Source: Flavobacterium sp. ASW18X (GTDB lineage Bacteria; Bacteroidota; Bacteroidia; Flavobacteriales; Flavobacteriaceae). Taken from it: a stretch of DNA of 64,000 nt. A program made the position numbers and the translations under genes. The DNA lies in assembly GCF_005144745.1 (NCBI RefSeq), contig NZ_SWKK01000008.1:310001-374000 (forward strand), written 5' to 3'. Shown here in pieces: positions 8,577 to 17,802 of the stretch. The notes below the pieces were generated by a model, which made no database searches, was not told where the DNA came from, and saw only the letters and a program-made list of their open reading frames with translations. Every line of letters starts with the position of its first letter. The stretch's first letter is position 1.

Positions 8577-9341
8577 TTAAAAATCCTTCAATAATTTAAT
8601 GGTATTAGATTGTACCCAGCCTGTTTGGCCATCTGCAATCTTAATTTTAAACCAGCCATTTAATTTTTCTAGAATATTCACCTTAGTGCCCTCGTGTAAA
8701 CTAAAAACACGCTCACTTTGGGTGTTCGGTTCTGTGTTCACTACAATTTCTCGTTTTAAAACAATAGCCGGATTATCCTTCTTAAACGCATCATAAGAGA
8801 AATAGGCAAGAGTAACGGTAGCAACACTTAAGAATATGGCCACCATAGCTCCAATAAAAAAGATTCGTTTTTGCGTGGCGTATGTACTGCGATAGTATAA
8901 AATATAAAGGATAACAAAACTAATGGATAGTAACACGGCAAAGAGTGCCCAATTATCGTATGTGAATAAGGATAGAGTACTATCTCTAAAACGAGCCATA
9001 GCGGTTTTAGGCATGGCTTCTATAGCATCTAAACGCATGTTTTCTGCGTAGGCTAAATTATTTTGAATCTCTTGGTCTTTTGGATTTAAGAGTTTAGCCT
9101 TTTCATAATAATAAATGCTGAGTCCAATCTCGTCCAGTTTGTAATAGCAATTACCCATGTTAAAATAAAGTTCTGCAGAATGCTTGCCATTGTCCAAAAT
9201 GGTTTCATAGTGCTCCAAAGCCGTGCTATAATTTCCTTTATTATAGGCTTCTGTAGCCTTGTTAAAAAGGACTTCGTTTTGGGCAAATGCGCTTAACCCT
9301 ATAAAAAGAACAAACAATAAGCTGCTTACAATCTTTCTCAT
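8577..9341 (-). CDS. batE: BatE: TPR and SH3 protein of the Bat locus
   Basis: A 254-residue protein with a signal peptide (1-20), two to three TPR motifs (about 24-105, including AELYFNMGNCYYKLDE), two membrane segments (about 131-150 and 160-182) and a C-terminal bacterial SH3 domain (about 188-254, ending TGWVQSNTIKLL). This matches BatE of Bacteroidota aerotolerance loci. Its ATG overlaps the batD stop as ATGA, so translation is coupled. It is the last gene of the locus. The biochemical role is not established; TPR plus SH3 suggests a periplasm-facing scaffold that contacts peptidoglycan or partner Bat proteins. Confidence 0.9.
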   Translation of the reverse strand: MRKIVSSLLFVLFIGLSAFAQNEVLFNKATEAYNKGNYSTALEHYETILDNGKHSAELYFNMGNCYYKLDEIGLSIYYYEKAKLLNPKDQEIQNNLAYAENMRLDAIEAMPKTAMARFRDSTLSLFTYDNWALFAVLLSISFVILYILYYRSTYATQKRIFFIGAMVAIFLSVATVTLAYFSYDAFKKDNPAIVLKREIVVNTEPNTQSERVFSLHEGTKVNILEKLNGWFKIKIADGQTGWVQSNTIKLLKDF

Positions 9342-11131
9342 AGTTGCTTATCCATTTGTGATATTACCATACTTGCCTTTTCAAAATCTTCTTGCATTTG
9401 TACATTAGTTGCTGGGCTATACCTAGCAAGTTCACAACTTTTTAAAAGCGCAATAAACTTTTCTATTGTAGCATCATCAACTTTCTTTGCAGTAAGTAAT
9501 TCGGTTATTTTATCCTTGCTAAACTCAGAAGTTTCGATTTTTAATTTGGCTTTAAGATAGTTATGCAAAGCTTTTTCTAAAGCAACATAGAAACCATCTT
9601 TGTTGTTGAGTTCTTTTTTAGCAGTACCCAAATATTTTTTGGCTAATCTATTAGCATTACGCAATCTAGTACCTTCTACATCTTGCGCACGCGCATCTCG
9701 TTTTTTGGTCAATAGAATGAATAATGGAATTGCTGCTAAAGGCCCTAATAACAATATATAGAATAGTGTAGAACCAAAAAATGGGGCTTTAGTTATGCTG
9801 GTAAAATTGGGATTTACCTTTATAAAATGAAACTGGTTGCTTGCATTAATTGCAATTTTCTGAACGCTGTTGGTTTTAGCTGCACCAGCTATAGCATCAT
9901 TAGGAGTAGGCCCTTCTATTACATTCACCATTATTTCTTCTGAAGCTATGGTTTTGTATTGCTCTGCTTCTGGGTCAAAATAACTGAATTCAATACTTGG
10001 TATGGGATATTTGCCTTTATATGCAGGGACAATGGTGTAGTTGTTTTTTACGTTACCCTGCATACCGTTTGCATAGGTTTTTACACTTTCCTTATATTCT
10101 GGTTCGTATACCTCTAAAGCGCTTGGTAATTCGGGTTCTGGTAACTGAAAAAGTTTTAAGTTCCCTTTGCCCTCTACCGCAACAGTGGCTTGCAAGGATT
10201 CAGATGCATTTAGCTGTGTTTTATTGGTATTGACTGTAAAAGAAAAATTACCCACAGCACCTCCAAAATTAGCGGGCTTACCATTTTCTGGTAGTGGTTT
10301 AACATTTAAAGTACGTTTGCCAGCGGATACAGATTTACTAGCCTGAGCGTACATGCGTCCTCCAAAAAAATCACGTTTGCCAGTAGGCACTTCAACGAAA
10401 ACTTCTAAGGAAAGGGGTTCAATATCTAATTTACCAGCTTTTTGTGGGTACAGTACTACACGTTTTAAAACTACACTACGATAAGGCTTATTTTTATACG
10501 TAGTGTTGATGGTATTGTACTTAGTTACAGGAATATCTTGACTCCAAAAGTTGTTGTATTTAGGACTGTCTACGGGTCTAAAATTGGTAACCGAAATATT
10601 GGGGTCAATGTATAATTTGTAAATCACCGTAACAGCTTCGTTTAGATAAGGGCTTGTTTTAGAGACTTCTGCAACCAGATGCAGGCTTTCATCCGCAATA
10701 TCATCCGCAGTTTTAGGGGCATTTGGATTGTCTACAGCATCCGTGACTATAATTTGTTTTTGAAGCGTTTTATAGGTTTCACCATCTATTTGTATGGTGG
10801 CTTGCTCAATTGTAAAGCTTCCTTTTTCTGTAGGCTTTAAAATGTAGCTATACGATTTAGAAAAGCTTCTTTTACCGTTTATCCAAGAAGATTTAATAGA
10901 TTGAGAAGGACCCATTACCACTTGGAAGCCATTAAAATTTGGAGGTGTAAAATTATCGCCATCTTTGTTCATGATAAACTCCACCCGCAATCTTTCATTT
11001 ACACCTAGTTTTTCTTTACTCAATTTAACTTCAAAGCTAATGCCATTGTCTGTCTGAGCATAAGTAAGACTACCTACCATAAGCGCTAGGAAAACAAATA
11101 CGTACCGATAAATGCTAGAAATTAATTGCAT
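9338..11131 (-). CDS. batD: BatD: large membrane-anchored protein of the Bat locus
   Basis: A long envelope protein with an N-terminal signal peptide, tandem beta-rich extracytoplasmic domains (about 25-430), a single membrane helix near 455-475 (FYILLLGPLAAIPLFILL) and a cytoplasmic helical tail. This is the oxygen-tolerance/BatD architecture. The ATG at 11131 is preferred over a TTG two codons earlier because it overlaps the batC stop as TAATG. BatD is thought to act with the VWA proteins BatA and BatB; its partner and substrate are unknown. Confidence 0.92.
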   Translation of the reverse strand: MQLISSIYRYVFVFLALMVGSLTYAQTDNGISFEVKLSKEKLGVNERLRVEFIMNKDGDNFTPPNFNGFQVVMGPSQSIKSSWINGKRSFSKSYSYILKPTEKGSFTIEQATIQIDGETYKTLQKQIIVTDAVDNPNAPKTADDIADESLHLVAEVSKTSPYLNEAVTVIYKLYIDPNISVTNFRPVDSPKYNNFWSQDIPVTKYNTINTTYKNKPYRSVVLKRVVLYPQKAGKLDIEPLSLEVFVEVPTGKRDFFGGRMYAQASKSVSAGKRTLNVKPLPENGKPANFGGAVGNFSFTVNTNKTQLNASESLQATVAVEGKGNLKLFQLPEPELPSALEVYEPEYKESVKTYANGMQGNVKNNYTIVPAYKGKYPIPSIEFSYFDPEAEQYKTIASEEIMVNVIEGPTPNDAIAGAAKTNSVQKIAINASNQFHFIKVNPNFTSITKAPFFGSTLFYILLLGPLAAIPLFILLTKKRDARAQDVEGTRLRNANRLAKKYLGTAKKELNNKDGFYVALEKALHNYLKAKLKIETSEFSKDKITELLTAKKVDDATIEKFIALLKSCELARYSPATNVQMQEDFEKASMVISQMDKQL

Positions 11132-12021
11132 TACCAATCTTTTTCGTTTTTAATTTTTTGACCTTTGACTTTCTTGGCATCTATTTTTTCTTGAACCTTT
11201 TTCTCTTCGTTTTGCATGGCTTCTAGCAAATTTTGAATTTGCTGTTTAGATAATTGGTTGGGTCTAGGCCGTTCTTTGCGCTCAGGCTCTTCTCCTTGGT
11301 TAGGTTGCTTTTTTTGTTCTTCTTTTTTATCACCTTCTCCCTCCTTATTTTCTTCTGGCTTTTCTTGGCCTTTATCTCCTTGATCTCCCTGGTCTTTATT
11401 TTGGTCGTCTTTTTGCTCCCCTTCTTTATCCTTGTCTTGATCTCCGTTTTGGTTTTGGTCTTGATTTTGTTCTTGGTTGTCCTTGTTTTGGTCTTTATTT
11501 TGGTCTTGGTTCTGATCCTGATTTTGGTCGTTTTTATTTTGGTCTTGCTCATTTTTAAGCATTTCCTTGGCCAAGGCTAAATTATAGCGCGTTTCATCAT
11601 CCGTAGGGTTATTTCTTAGGGCTTGCTTGTATGCTTCTACAGCTTTTTGGTATTCTTTTTGTCGCATAAAAACATTCCCCATGTTGTGGTAAGATTTATG
11701 CTTGGTTTCCTTGGCTTCTGCTTTTTCTCCGGCTTCTTTAAAACGGGTAAAAGATTCTGCCATAGCATTACGATTGTAGTATGCTCTACCAAGGTTATAT
11801 GGAGCAGCGGCATTAGCTTCACTCTTAGAAATAGCTTTACGGTATTCTGCCTCGCTCGCAACAAAATTGTTTTGACTTAATGCCTTGTTGGCATCATACG
11901 TAATGTTCGTACTTTCTTTAAGTAGTTTTTTGTTTTCTCTTAAAGTTTGGGTGTCCTCCTGAGCATTTACTATGGTAGTCACTAGTCCCAAACCTATAAA
12001 AAGTACCTTAATCTTATTCAT
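11131..12021 (-). CDS. batC: BatC: TPR protein with a long N/Q/D/K-rich tail
   Basis: A secreted TPR protein: signal peptide ending in NAQ, TPR repeats over roughly residues 45-160, then about 100 residues of low-complexity Asp/Asn/Gln/Lys/Glu repeats (DQNQDQNQDQNKDQNKDN and variants), then a basic coiled-coil C-terminus. The ATG at 12021 gives a clean signal peptide and lies inside the end of batB as ATGAATAA; an in-frame ATG at 12033 would add MKMQ. The low-complexity block is encoded by imperfect 6- to 12-base repeats, so its length may vary between strains. TPR proteins of this locus probably assemble the VWA components. Confidence 0.9.
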   Translation of the reverse strand: MNKIKVLFIGLGLVTTIVNAQEDTQTLRENKKLLKESTNITYDANKALSQNNFVASEAEYRKAISKSEANAAAPYNLGRAYYNRNAMAESFTRFKEAGEKAEAKETKHKSYHNMGNVFMRQKEYQKAVEAYKQALRNNPTDDETRYNLALAKEMLKNEQDQNKNDQNQDQNQDQNKDQNKDNQEQNQDQNQNGDQDKDKEGEQKDDQNKDQGDQGDKGQEKPEENKEGEGDKKEEQKKQPNQGEEPERKERPRPNQLSKQQIQNLLEAMQNEEKKVQEKIDAKKVKGQKIKNEKDW

Positions 12022-13060
12022 TTGCATCTTCATTAAAAAGGTTCAACTTTTTTAACCACTGTGTTTTACGGTCTAATAGAAAGATGTCTAAAAATAAGAA
12101 GAAAAGTGCTAGGGCAACAAACCATTGAAATTGGTCTTTATACTCAGCAAATTGTTTGGCTTCAAATTCTTTCTTATCCATTTGGGCCAATTCTTCTTTA
12201 ATAAAATTTACGGCATCTTCTGTATTATCACCGTTAATATATACACCATTACCTTTCTGGGCAATCTCTGTAAGAACGGGTTCATTAAGGCGGGTAATAA
12301 CCACGTCTCCTTCATTATTTTTTTTAAGACGTTCTACAATGCCATTTCTTTTAATTGGTATTGGTGCTCCTTTACTTTTGCCAACGCCAATGGTGTATAC
12401 TTTTATACCTTGATTAATGGCGTTTTCTAATGCATCAATTGTATTGCCTTCAGAATGGTCCTCGCCGTCAGAGATGATAAATAGAACTCTATTGGTTTGT
12501 TCTGCATCATCAAAATAGGTACTTGCTAAATCTATGGCAGAGTTTATTGCGGTACCTTGACTAGAAAGCATATCGGTGTTCATACTTTGTAAAAACATTT
12601 TGGCTGCTCCGTAATCAGTGGTTATAGGTAGTTGTGGATAAGCTTGACCAGCATAGGCGATAATACCAATTCTGTCACTTGCTAATTGATTTATAATTTC
12701 TGAAACTAAACGTTTCCCTTTTTCTAAACGGTTGGGCGCAATATCTTCTGCTAACATACTTTTAGAGACATCTACGGCAAAAACGATATCTACACCTTCT
12801 CTTTTAACGGTCTCTAATTTGGTGCCTATTTTTGGGTTTGCTAGTGCGATAACCAAACATGTAATACCTAGCAACAGAAAAATAAGTTTTAAGGTAGATT
12901 TAAATAAAGAACGGTCTGGCGCCAAACGTTTAAGCATGGGGGCATTTGCAAAAGCTTTTTGCTTACTTTTTTTCCATATTTGAAGCATCAAAAATAACAG
13001 GACTATAACAGGTATAATCCCCAACAGATAGAAATATAAAGTTTCATCAAACTGCACCAT
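12014..13060 (-). CDS. batB: BatB: membrane-anchored VWA-domain protein
   Basis: A 348-residue protein with two N-terminal membrane helices (about 8-28 and 56-75), a von Willebrand factor A domain with a complete MIDAS start Asp97-Val-Ser99-Lys-Ser101 (FAVDVSKSM), and a C-terminal helix near 315-333. VWA domains bind partners through a metal ion held at the MIDAS. The ATG directly abuts the batA stop. Together with BatA it is expected to be worked on by the MoxR ATPase encoded at the head of the locus. Confidence 0.93.
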   Translation of the reverse strand: MVQFDETLYFYLLGIIPVIVLLFLMLQIWKKSKQKAFANAPMLKRLAPDRSLFKSTLKLIFLLLGITCLVIALANPKIGTKLETVKREGVDIVFAVDVSKSMLAEDIAPNRLEKGKRLVSEIINQLASDRIGIIAYAGQAYPQLPITTDYGAAKMFLQSMNTDMLSSQGTAINSAIDLASTYFDDAEQTNRVLFIISDGEDHSEGNTIDALENAINQGIKVYTIGVGKSKGAPIPIKRNGIVERLKKNNEGDVVITRLNEPVLTEIAQKGNGVYINGDNTEDAVNFIKEELAQMDKKEFEAKQFAEYKDQFQWFVALALFFLFLDIFLLDRKTQWLKKLNLFNEDANE

Positions 13061-14059
13061 CTAAATAAAACTTTTAAATATTGTTGAACGTAATATCCAC
13101 TCTATTAGTAACAAAGCGCCTGCCAAAAATAATAAGGGTCTAAATTTTTCTTCGTATTTGTAGTATTTAAACTCTTCTATCTCTGTTTTCTCTAGCTTAT
13201 TAATTTCGTTATAGATTTCTTCTAATTTTTCATTGTCTGTCGCCCTAAAATATTTTCCACCTGTAACTTCTGCAATATTCTTTAGTAGTTCTTCATCTAT
13301 CTCTACTTGTCTCATGCCATACTGAAAAGAGCCATCTCTTTTGTAGCCAGTAGGTGTAATCGCATTTCCGTTGGTACCTAAGCCAATGGTGTAGGTTTTA
13401 ATTTCATATTCTACCGCTAAATCGGCAGCAGTTTGGGGTTCAATAAACCCACTATTGTTTACGCCATCTGTTAGCAAAATAATCACTTTGCTTATTGCTT
13501 TACTCTCTTTTAATCTATTGACAGAGGTGGCTAAACCCATACCAATGGCTGTACCATCTTCTAACTGGCCATACCTAATTTCTTTTAAGGCGCCTAAAAC
13601 AATAGACTTATCACTAGTAATAGGTGTTTTAGTATAGCTTTCCCCGGCATATGCCACTAGGCCTATACGGTCATTGGGTCTTTTTTTGATAAAATCTGCA
13701 GCTACTTCTTTTAAGGCTGCCAAACGATTTGGCTTTAAATCACGTGCCAGCATACTAGAAGATACATCTATCGCCATTACTATGTCTATACCTTTTGTGG
13801 TTTTAGTACGGGTAGAGATATCTTCTGTCTGTGGTCTTGCCAGAGCGGTAATGATACTTGCTAAAGCCAAAAGGCGTAAAGCAAGTAAAACAGGTCTTAA
13901 CTTAGACCATATACTAGTGGTTTTAAATGCATTGGTACTAGATAGCTTTAAAGAAGCGGTCTGTTTTTTATGAGTAAATACATACCACACAACAGCTAGG
14001 GGTAATGCTAAAAGCAGCCAAAAGAACTCGGGATTTGCAAACTCTATACCTTTAAACAT
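13061..14059 (-). CDS. batA: BatA: membrane-anchored VWA-domain protein
   Basis: Paralogue of the next gene: two N-terminal membrane segments (about 11-28 and 57-74), a VWA domain whose MIDAS reads AIDVSSSM (Asp98, Ser100, Ser102 from the ATG), and a C-terminal membrane helix near 312-330. Length 332 is normal for BatA. The ATG at 14059 is chosen over a GTG one codon earlier because it overlaps the preceding stop as TGATG. The gene abuts batB with no spacing, so equal expression is likely. Confidence 0.93.
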   Translation of the reverse strand: MFKGIEFANPEFFWLLLALPLAVVWYVFTHKKQTASLKLSSTNAFKTTSIWSKLRPVLLALRLLALASIITALARPQTEDISTRTKTTKGIDIVMAIDVSSSMLARDLKPNRLAALKEVAADFIKKRPNDRIGLVAYAGESYTKTPITSDKSIVLGALKEIRYGQLEDGTAIGMGLATSVNRLKESKAISKVIILLTDGVNNSGFIEPQTAADLAVEYEIKTYTIGLGTNGNAITPTGYKRDGSFQYGMRQVEIDEELLKNIAEVTGGKYFRATDNEKLEEIYNEINKLEKTEIEEFKYYKYEEKFRPLLFLAGALLLIEWILRSTIFKSFI

Positions 14060-15699
14060 CACATCTCCGTTTTAACATCGACCGTAGCCAAAATCCGTTC
14101 TACAATTTGTTCTGCATAAGCATCGTCTTCTTCCCAAGTAATATATACCTGTTGAGTAAAACCTTTTCCGCCAAAAAGTAAGCCTGTAAATTTAAAACGC
14201 TTATTATTCATTGGTCCTTCTCCGGTATACTGACCAGTGCCGTAAATTTTAGCACCAGGTTTACCACTTTTTGTATAGAACTCATCTTCTTTAGGTAAAA
14301 TGTTTTTAATTCCATTCTTTTCTAGAGAGCCTAAGAAAGCGCCTACAGCAGCCTCCATATCTGGTTCTATTTGTTCTTTATAAAGGGTGCTGTTGACAGT
14401 GATGGAAAACAGGCTTAGGTAGTTACCGTAGGCAAAGGTTCCATTGGTTTGTATTACCTCTTTTGCATCTTCTGGAATGGCTATTTCTTTGCGGATTAAA
14501 ACCTCTGGAGTTTCTAATTCTATAGCAGGTACACCATAGTGGCTTTTTACCCATTCCTTTTCTAATAATTCTTTAGTGGGGTAGCCAAAAAGGGTGTCTT
14601 TTACGGTTTTAAACCCAAAGTATGCTACAGATATCCCGGTGCCTAATACCAATAAGCCTGCTAGAACGCCAATGCCTATATAAATGCGTTTCTTGCGTTT
14701 TTCTGCTGCGTAAGCTTCTAAGTATGCTTCATTTTCTAATAAATCGTCTTCTGTTGGTTCTGGCAGGGCTTCTTTGGTTTTGACAACAATTTTTTCAACA
14801 GCGCTTCGGTCAGATTCTGCAATGGATATATCTGGTTTAGACTTGGCAAATTTTACCAAATCTGCGGTCTGTAATACCTTTTTAAACTGGGTAATGGTAT
14901 CATCATCTAAGCTAAGCTCACCAGCGTCCTTTAATAACTCTAAGCGCTCAATAAGTTGGTCTGTGGTACTTTCCATGGCAGAAATATGCACATCTTCTTC
15001 TAAGTAGGCCCGTACAATATCTGTAAGTTCAGAGTAGTACTTTTTGTATTCATCTTGGATAAGATATCTTGAATTCTCTAACTCTTTCAGTTGTTTTAAG
15101 GCGCGGTCATATGGAGGTAGTAAAGCAATTTTTTCTTCTTCGGTAAGTGGTTTTTTGCGTAGAACAAACCAATAAAAAAGTGCTCCAAGAATAGCTAATG
15201 CAGCTAGTGCAAAAACTATATATTTTAGGATGTTAGTATAACTTTTTTCTACCTGTACCAAGGGCTTAATGTCGTACATTTTTTGTTTGGTAGTATCTAC
15301 GGCAACATCGGCAACTTTTATACGGAAAGAGTCTGTAAAAAAAGGTTTTTCGTCTATGGCAATACGTTGGGGTGGTATGGTGTAAGTGCCGCTATCAAAT
15401 TGCGTTAGTGCATAAATACGTTGTAGAGTAACCCTATCTTTCTTTTTAGTAGTGTCTATTTTTAAAGCCTCTACCATTTCTAACGGAGAAAATGTTTGAT
15501 CTTCTGGAAAACTGACCAAGTTTAAAGAGTCTGTTTCTACCGTGATGGTGTATTTAATTTGCTCCCCTATTTTAATGTGGGTAGAGTCTACAGCAGCAGA
15601 AACTGTGGAAGACTGTGCTTGTGCAAAGATAAAAGTGCATAAAAGAAAACTGCATGTAAGCAGGCTAGTCAATTTAATATGTGTCGTGGCTAACTTCAT
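14059..15699 (-). CDS. BatD-like envelope protein between DUF58 and batA genes
   Basis: A 546-residue protein with a signal peptide (about 1-29), a beta-rich extracytoplasmic domain, a membrane helix near 160-178, a long charged cytoplasmic helical region (about 185-330), a second helix near 342-362 and a C-terminal extracytoplasmic domain. The first half (signal, beta domain opening with a VSAAVDSTHIKIGEQIKYTI-type segment, helix) resembles a short BatD. In Bacteroidota this position in the Bat locus is usually held by an unnamed protein. It is tightly packed: 6 bases after the DUF58 gene and TGATG overlap into batA. Confidence 0.8.
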   Translation of the reverse strand: MKLATTHIKLTSLLTCSFLLCTFIFAQAQSSTVSAAVDSTHIKIGEQIKYTITVETDSLNLVSFPEDQTFSPLEMVEALKIDTTKKKDRVTLQRIYALTQFDSGTYTIPPQRIAIDEKPFFTDSFRIKVADVAVDTTKQKMYDIKPLVQVEKSYTNILKYIVFALAALAILGALFYWFVLRKKPLTEEEKIALLPPYDRALKQLKELENSRYLIQDEYKKYYSELTDIVRAYLEEDVHISAMESTTDQLIERLELLKDAGELSLDDDTITQFKKVLQTADLVKFAKSKPDISIAESDRSAVEKIVVKTKEALPEPTEDDLLENEAYLEAYAAEKRKKRIYIGIGVLAGLLVLGTGISVAYFGFKTVKDTLFGYPTKELLEKEWVKSHYGVPAIELETPEVLIRKEIAIPEDAKEVIQTNGTFAYGNYLSLFSITVNSTLYKEQIEPDMEAAVGAFLGSLEKNGIKNILPKEDEFYTKSGKPGAKIYGTGQYTGEGPMNNKRFKFTGLLFGGKGFTQQVYITWEEDDAYAEQIVERILATVDVKTEM

Positions 15700-15705
15700 G
15701 TCTTT

Positions 15706-16572
15706 CTACCCCCTGTTCTTAAAATAGCCCAATAATTTTTTTACATAGCTCTCGTCTACTCGGCAACTGATGGTGCCACTGCCAGATTTGGTGAATGCGC
15801 TTTTAAAATAATCTGAGCGCTCTACATGGTACTTGCCATACTCATTTCTAATCTGTTTAGAACTAGTATTTATCAACTTAGTAGCTCCAGTTTCTGCGTC
15901 CTTTACTTGTATCATTCCCAAGTTAGGGATATACTCTTCCTTTTCGTCATAAACACGGATGCCTGTAACATCATGCTTATTCCCAGCAATTTTAAGAGTA
16001 TCTGCATAGTCTTCAGCAATAAAATCTGATAGCACAAAAACAATTGCCTTTTTTTTCATGACGTTACTCAAGAACTTTAAAGCTTCTGCAATATTGGTTT
16101 TATTACTTTTAGGCTCAAACTCTAATAACTCCCTTATAATTCTTAGAATATGACTTCTGCCTTTTTTGGGTGGAATAAAAAGTTCAACCTCATCAGAAAA
16201 AAGAATAAGACCTACTTTGTCATTATTCTGCAAAGCAGAAAACGCTAAGGTTGCAGAAATCTCTACTAAGATTTCTTTTTTAAATTGATTAGCAGTACCA
16301 AACAATTCTGAGCCACTCACATCTACCATGAGCATCATGGTTAATTCTCGCTCTTCCTCAAAAACCTTTACAAATGGCTCGTTGTATCTAGCTGTAACAT
16401 TCCAGTCAATGGAACGTACATCATCTCCAAATTGGTATTGGCGAACCTCACTAAACGTCATACCCCTTCCTTTAAAGGTAGAATGGTATTCTCCACCAAA
16501 CACGTGGTCTGATAAGCGACGTGTTTTGATTTCAATTTTTCGTACCTTTTTTAGAAGTTCTTTTGTATCCAT
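15706..16572 (-). CDS. DUF58 protein (VWA-like), MoxR partner
   Basis: A 288-residue soluble DUF58 protein. It has the family hallmark GRGMTFSEVRQYQFGDD (35-51) with RSIDWNVTAR (53-62), then a VWA-like core whose MIDAS-type motif is DVSGSE (Asp84, Ser86, Ser88). DUF58 genes almost always follow a moxR gene, as here. In such systems the DUF58 protein is thought to bring substrates or cofactors to the ATPase. It sits 72 bases after moxR and 6 bases before the BatD-like gene. Confidence 0.93.
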   Translation of the reverse strand: MDTKELLKKVRKIEIKTRRLSDHVFGGEYHSTFKGRGMTFSEVRQYQFGDDVRSIDWNVTARYNEPFVKVFEEERELTMMLMVDVSGSELFGTANQFKKEILVEISATLAFSALQNNDKVGLILFSDEVELFIPPKKGRSHILRIIRELLEFEPKSNKTNIAEALKFLSNVMKKKAIVFVLSDFIAEDYADTLKIAGNKHDVTGIRVYDEKEEYIPNLGMIQVKDAETGATKLINTSSKQIRNEYGKYHVERSDYFKSAFTKSGSGTISCRVDESYVKKLLGYFKNRG

Positions 16573-16644
16573 AGAGCGTAAACTGTGTTGGTAAATAGAT
16601 TAACATAAAACACGAATCCAATAGCCGTGTCAGCTTTTAAACTA

Positions 16645-17646
16645 TTAAGGTACCTCTACTTGGTTTACTATTTTATTGATGATTTCTTCTGAAGTAATGT
16701 TTTCTGCTTCAGCTTCATAAGTGATGCCTATTCTGTGACGCAAAATATCGTGCACTACAGCCCTAACATCTTCTGGCACTACATAACCACGTTGCTTAAT
16801 AAATGCGTAACATTTAGATGCTGTAGCTAGGTTAATACTACCTCTAGGGGAAGCGCCAAAGCTAATAAGTGGTTTTAGCTGTTCTAAATTATATTTCTCT
16901 GGATATCGCGTAGCAAAAATCAAATCAAGAATATACTTTTCTATTTTTTCATCCATGTAAACCTCTTTCACAGCTTTTTGAGCACTTAAAATTTGGTCTA
17001 CAGTAACCACGGGGTTAACGACAGTTTTAGTACCGCTTAGATTTTGTCTAATGATTAACTGTTCTTCTGTAAGTTTAGGGTAGTCTATAACAGTTTTAAG
17101 CATAAAACGGTCTACCTGTGCTTCTGGCAAAGGATATGTGCCTTCTTGTTCTACAGGGTTTTGTGTGGCCATAACTAAGAACGGTGCCTCTAATTTAAAG
17201 GTCTCATCCCCAATAGTTACCTGCTTTTCTTGCATAGCTTCTAATAGTGCAGACTGTACTTTAGCAGGAGCACGGTTTATCTCATCTGCTAATACAAAGT
17301 TGGCAAATATGGGGCCTTTTTTAATAGAGAAATCGTTCTCCTTCATATTGTAAATAAGCGTACCTACAACATCTGCAGGCAGCAAATCTGGTGTAAATTG
17401 TATTCTACTAAAGCTACCTTTAACCGCTTTAGATAAAGTGTTAATTGCCAGTGTTTTTGCAAGTCCAGGAACACCTTCTAGCAAAATATGACCTTGACCT
17501 AAAAGCCCAATAAGTAGGCGCTCTACCATATGTTTTTGGCCTACGATGACTTTGTTCATCTCTTGCTTAAGCAAGTCTATAAACGCACTCTCCCGAGCTA
17601 TTTTCTCATTTACGGCAGCAATATCTATCGTAGTATTTTCTTCCAT
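16645..17646 (-). CDS. MoxR-family AAA+ ATPase
   Basis: Head gene of the Bat locus. The AAA+ core has Walker A GVPGLAKT (about 58-65), Walker B FVLADEINRA (about 117-126), an AAA lid, and the MoxR-typical ATQNPVEQEGTYPLPEAQVD segment. MoxR proteins are chaperone-like ATPases that act on VWA-containing partners. The ATG at 17646 is preferred to a TTG two codons upstream. The cytoplasmic ATPase plus the membrane VWA proteins BatA and BatB make a complete-looking system. Confidence 0.95.
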   Translation of the reverse strand: MEENTTIDIAAVNEKIARESAFIDLLKQEMNKVIVGQKHMVERLLIGLLGQGHILLEGVPGLAKTLAINTLSKAVKGSFSRIQFTPDLLPADVVGTLIYNMKENDFSIKKGPIFANFVLADEINRAPAKVQSALLEAMQEKQVTIGDETFKLEAPFLVMATQNPVEQEGTYPLPEAQVDRFMLKTVIDYPKLTEEQLIIRQNLSGTKTVVNPVVTVDQILSAQKAVKEVYMDEKIEKYILDLIFATRYPEKYNLEQLKPLISFGASPRGSINLATASKCYAFIKQRGYVVPEDVRAVVHDILRHRIGITYEAEAENITSEEIINKIVNQVEVP

Positions 17647-17730
17647 ATGCAACTGTTGATTAACGTTAATCTATCCAGAAATTTAACATTCCGCAAAATG
17701 AAAATTAATTTAAAATCGCTCTGTTAATAA

Positions 17731-17763
17731 TTGGTTAAAATAAGTTCTAAAGCCTTAGTTTTG
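17731..17763 (+). promoter_or_regulatory. Strong predicted promoter for the AKR-SDR-AlbA_2 operon
   Basis: TTG (17731-17733), a 22-base spacer, then TAGTTTTG (17756-17763), an exact match to the flavobacterial TTG-N17-23-TAnnTTTG promoter. It lies 40 bases ahead of the ATG at 17803. The 156-base gap to moxR also carries the divergent moxR start region. Confidence 0.65.
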
Positions 17764-17802
17764 GCAAGGATTTAAGGTAATAATCACTAATTTTCTAAAC
17801 CT

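Noticed and set aside
11400-11560. CRISPR-like array in the repeat block
   Set aside because: The repeats are short, imperfect and in-frame within a protein; there are no equal spacers and no cas genes.
11223-11580. Long alternative frames on both strands over the batC repeat region
   Set aside because: They are by-products of a low-complexity repeat; their K/T-rich and L/F/V-rich translations mirror the batC repeats and have no independent start signals.
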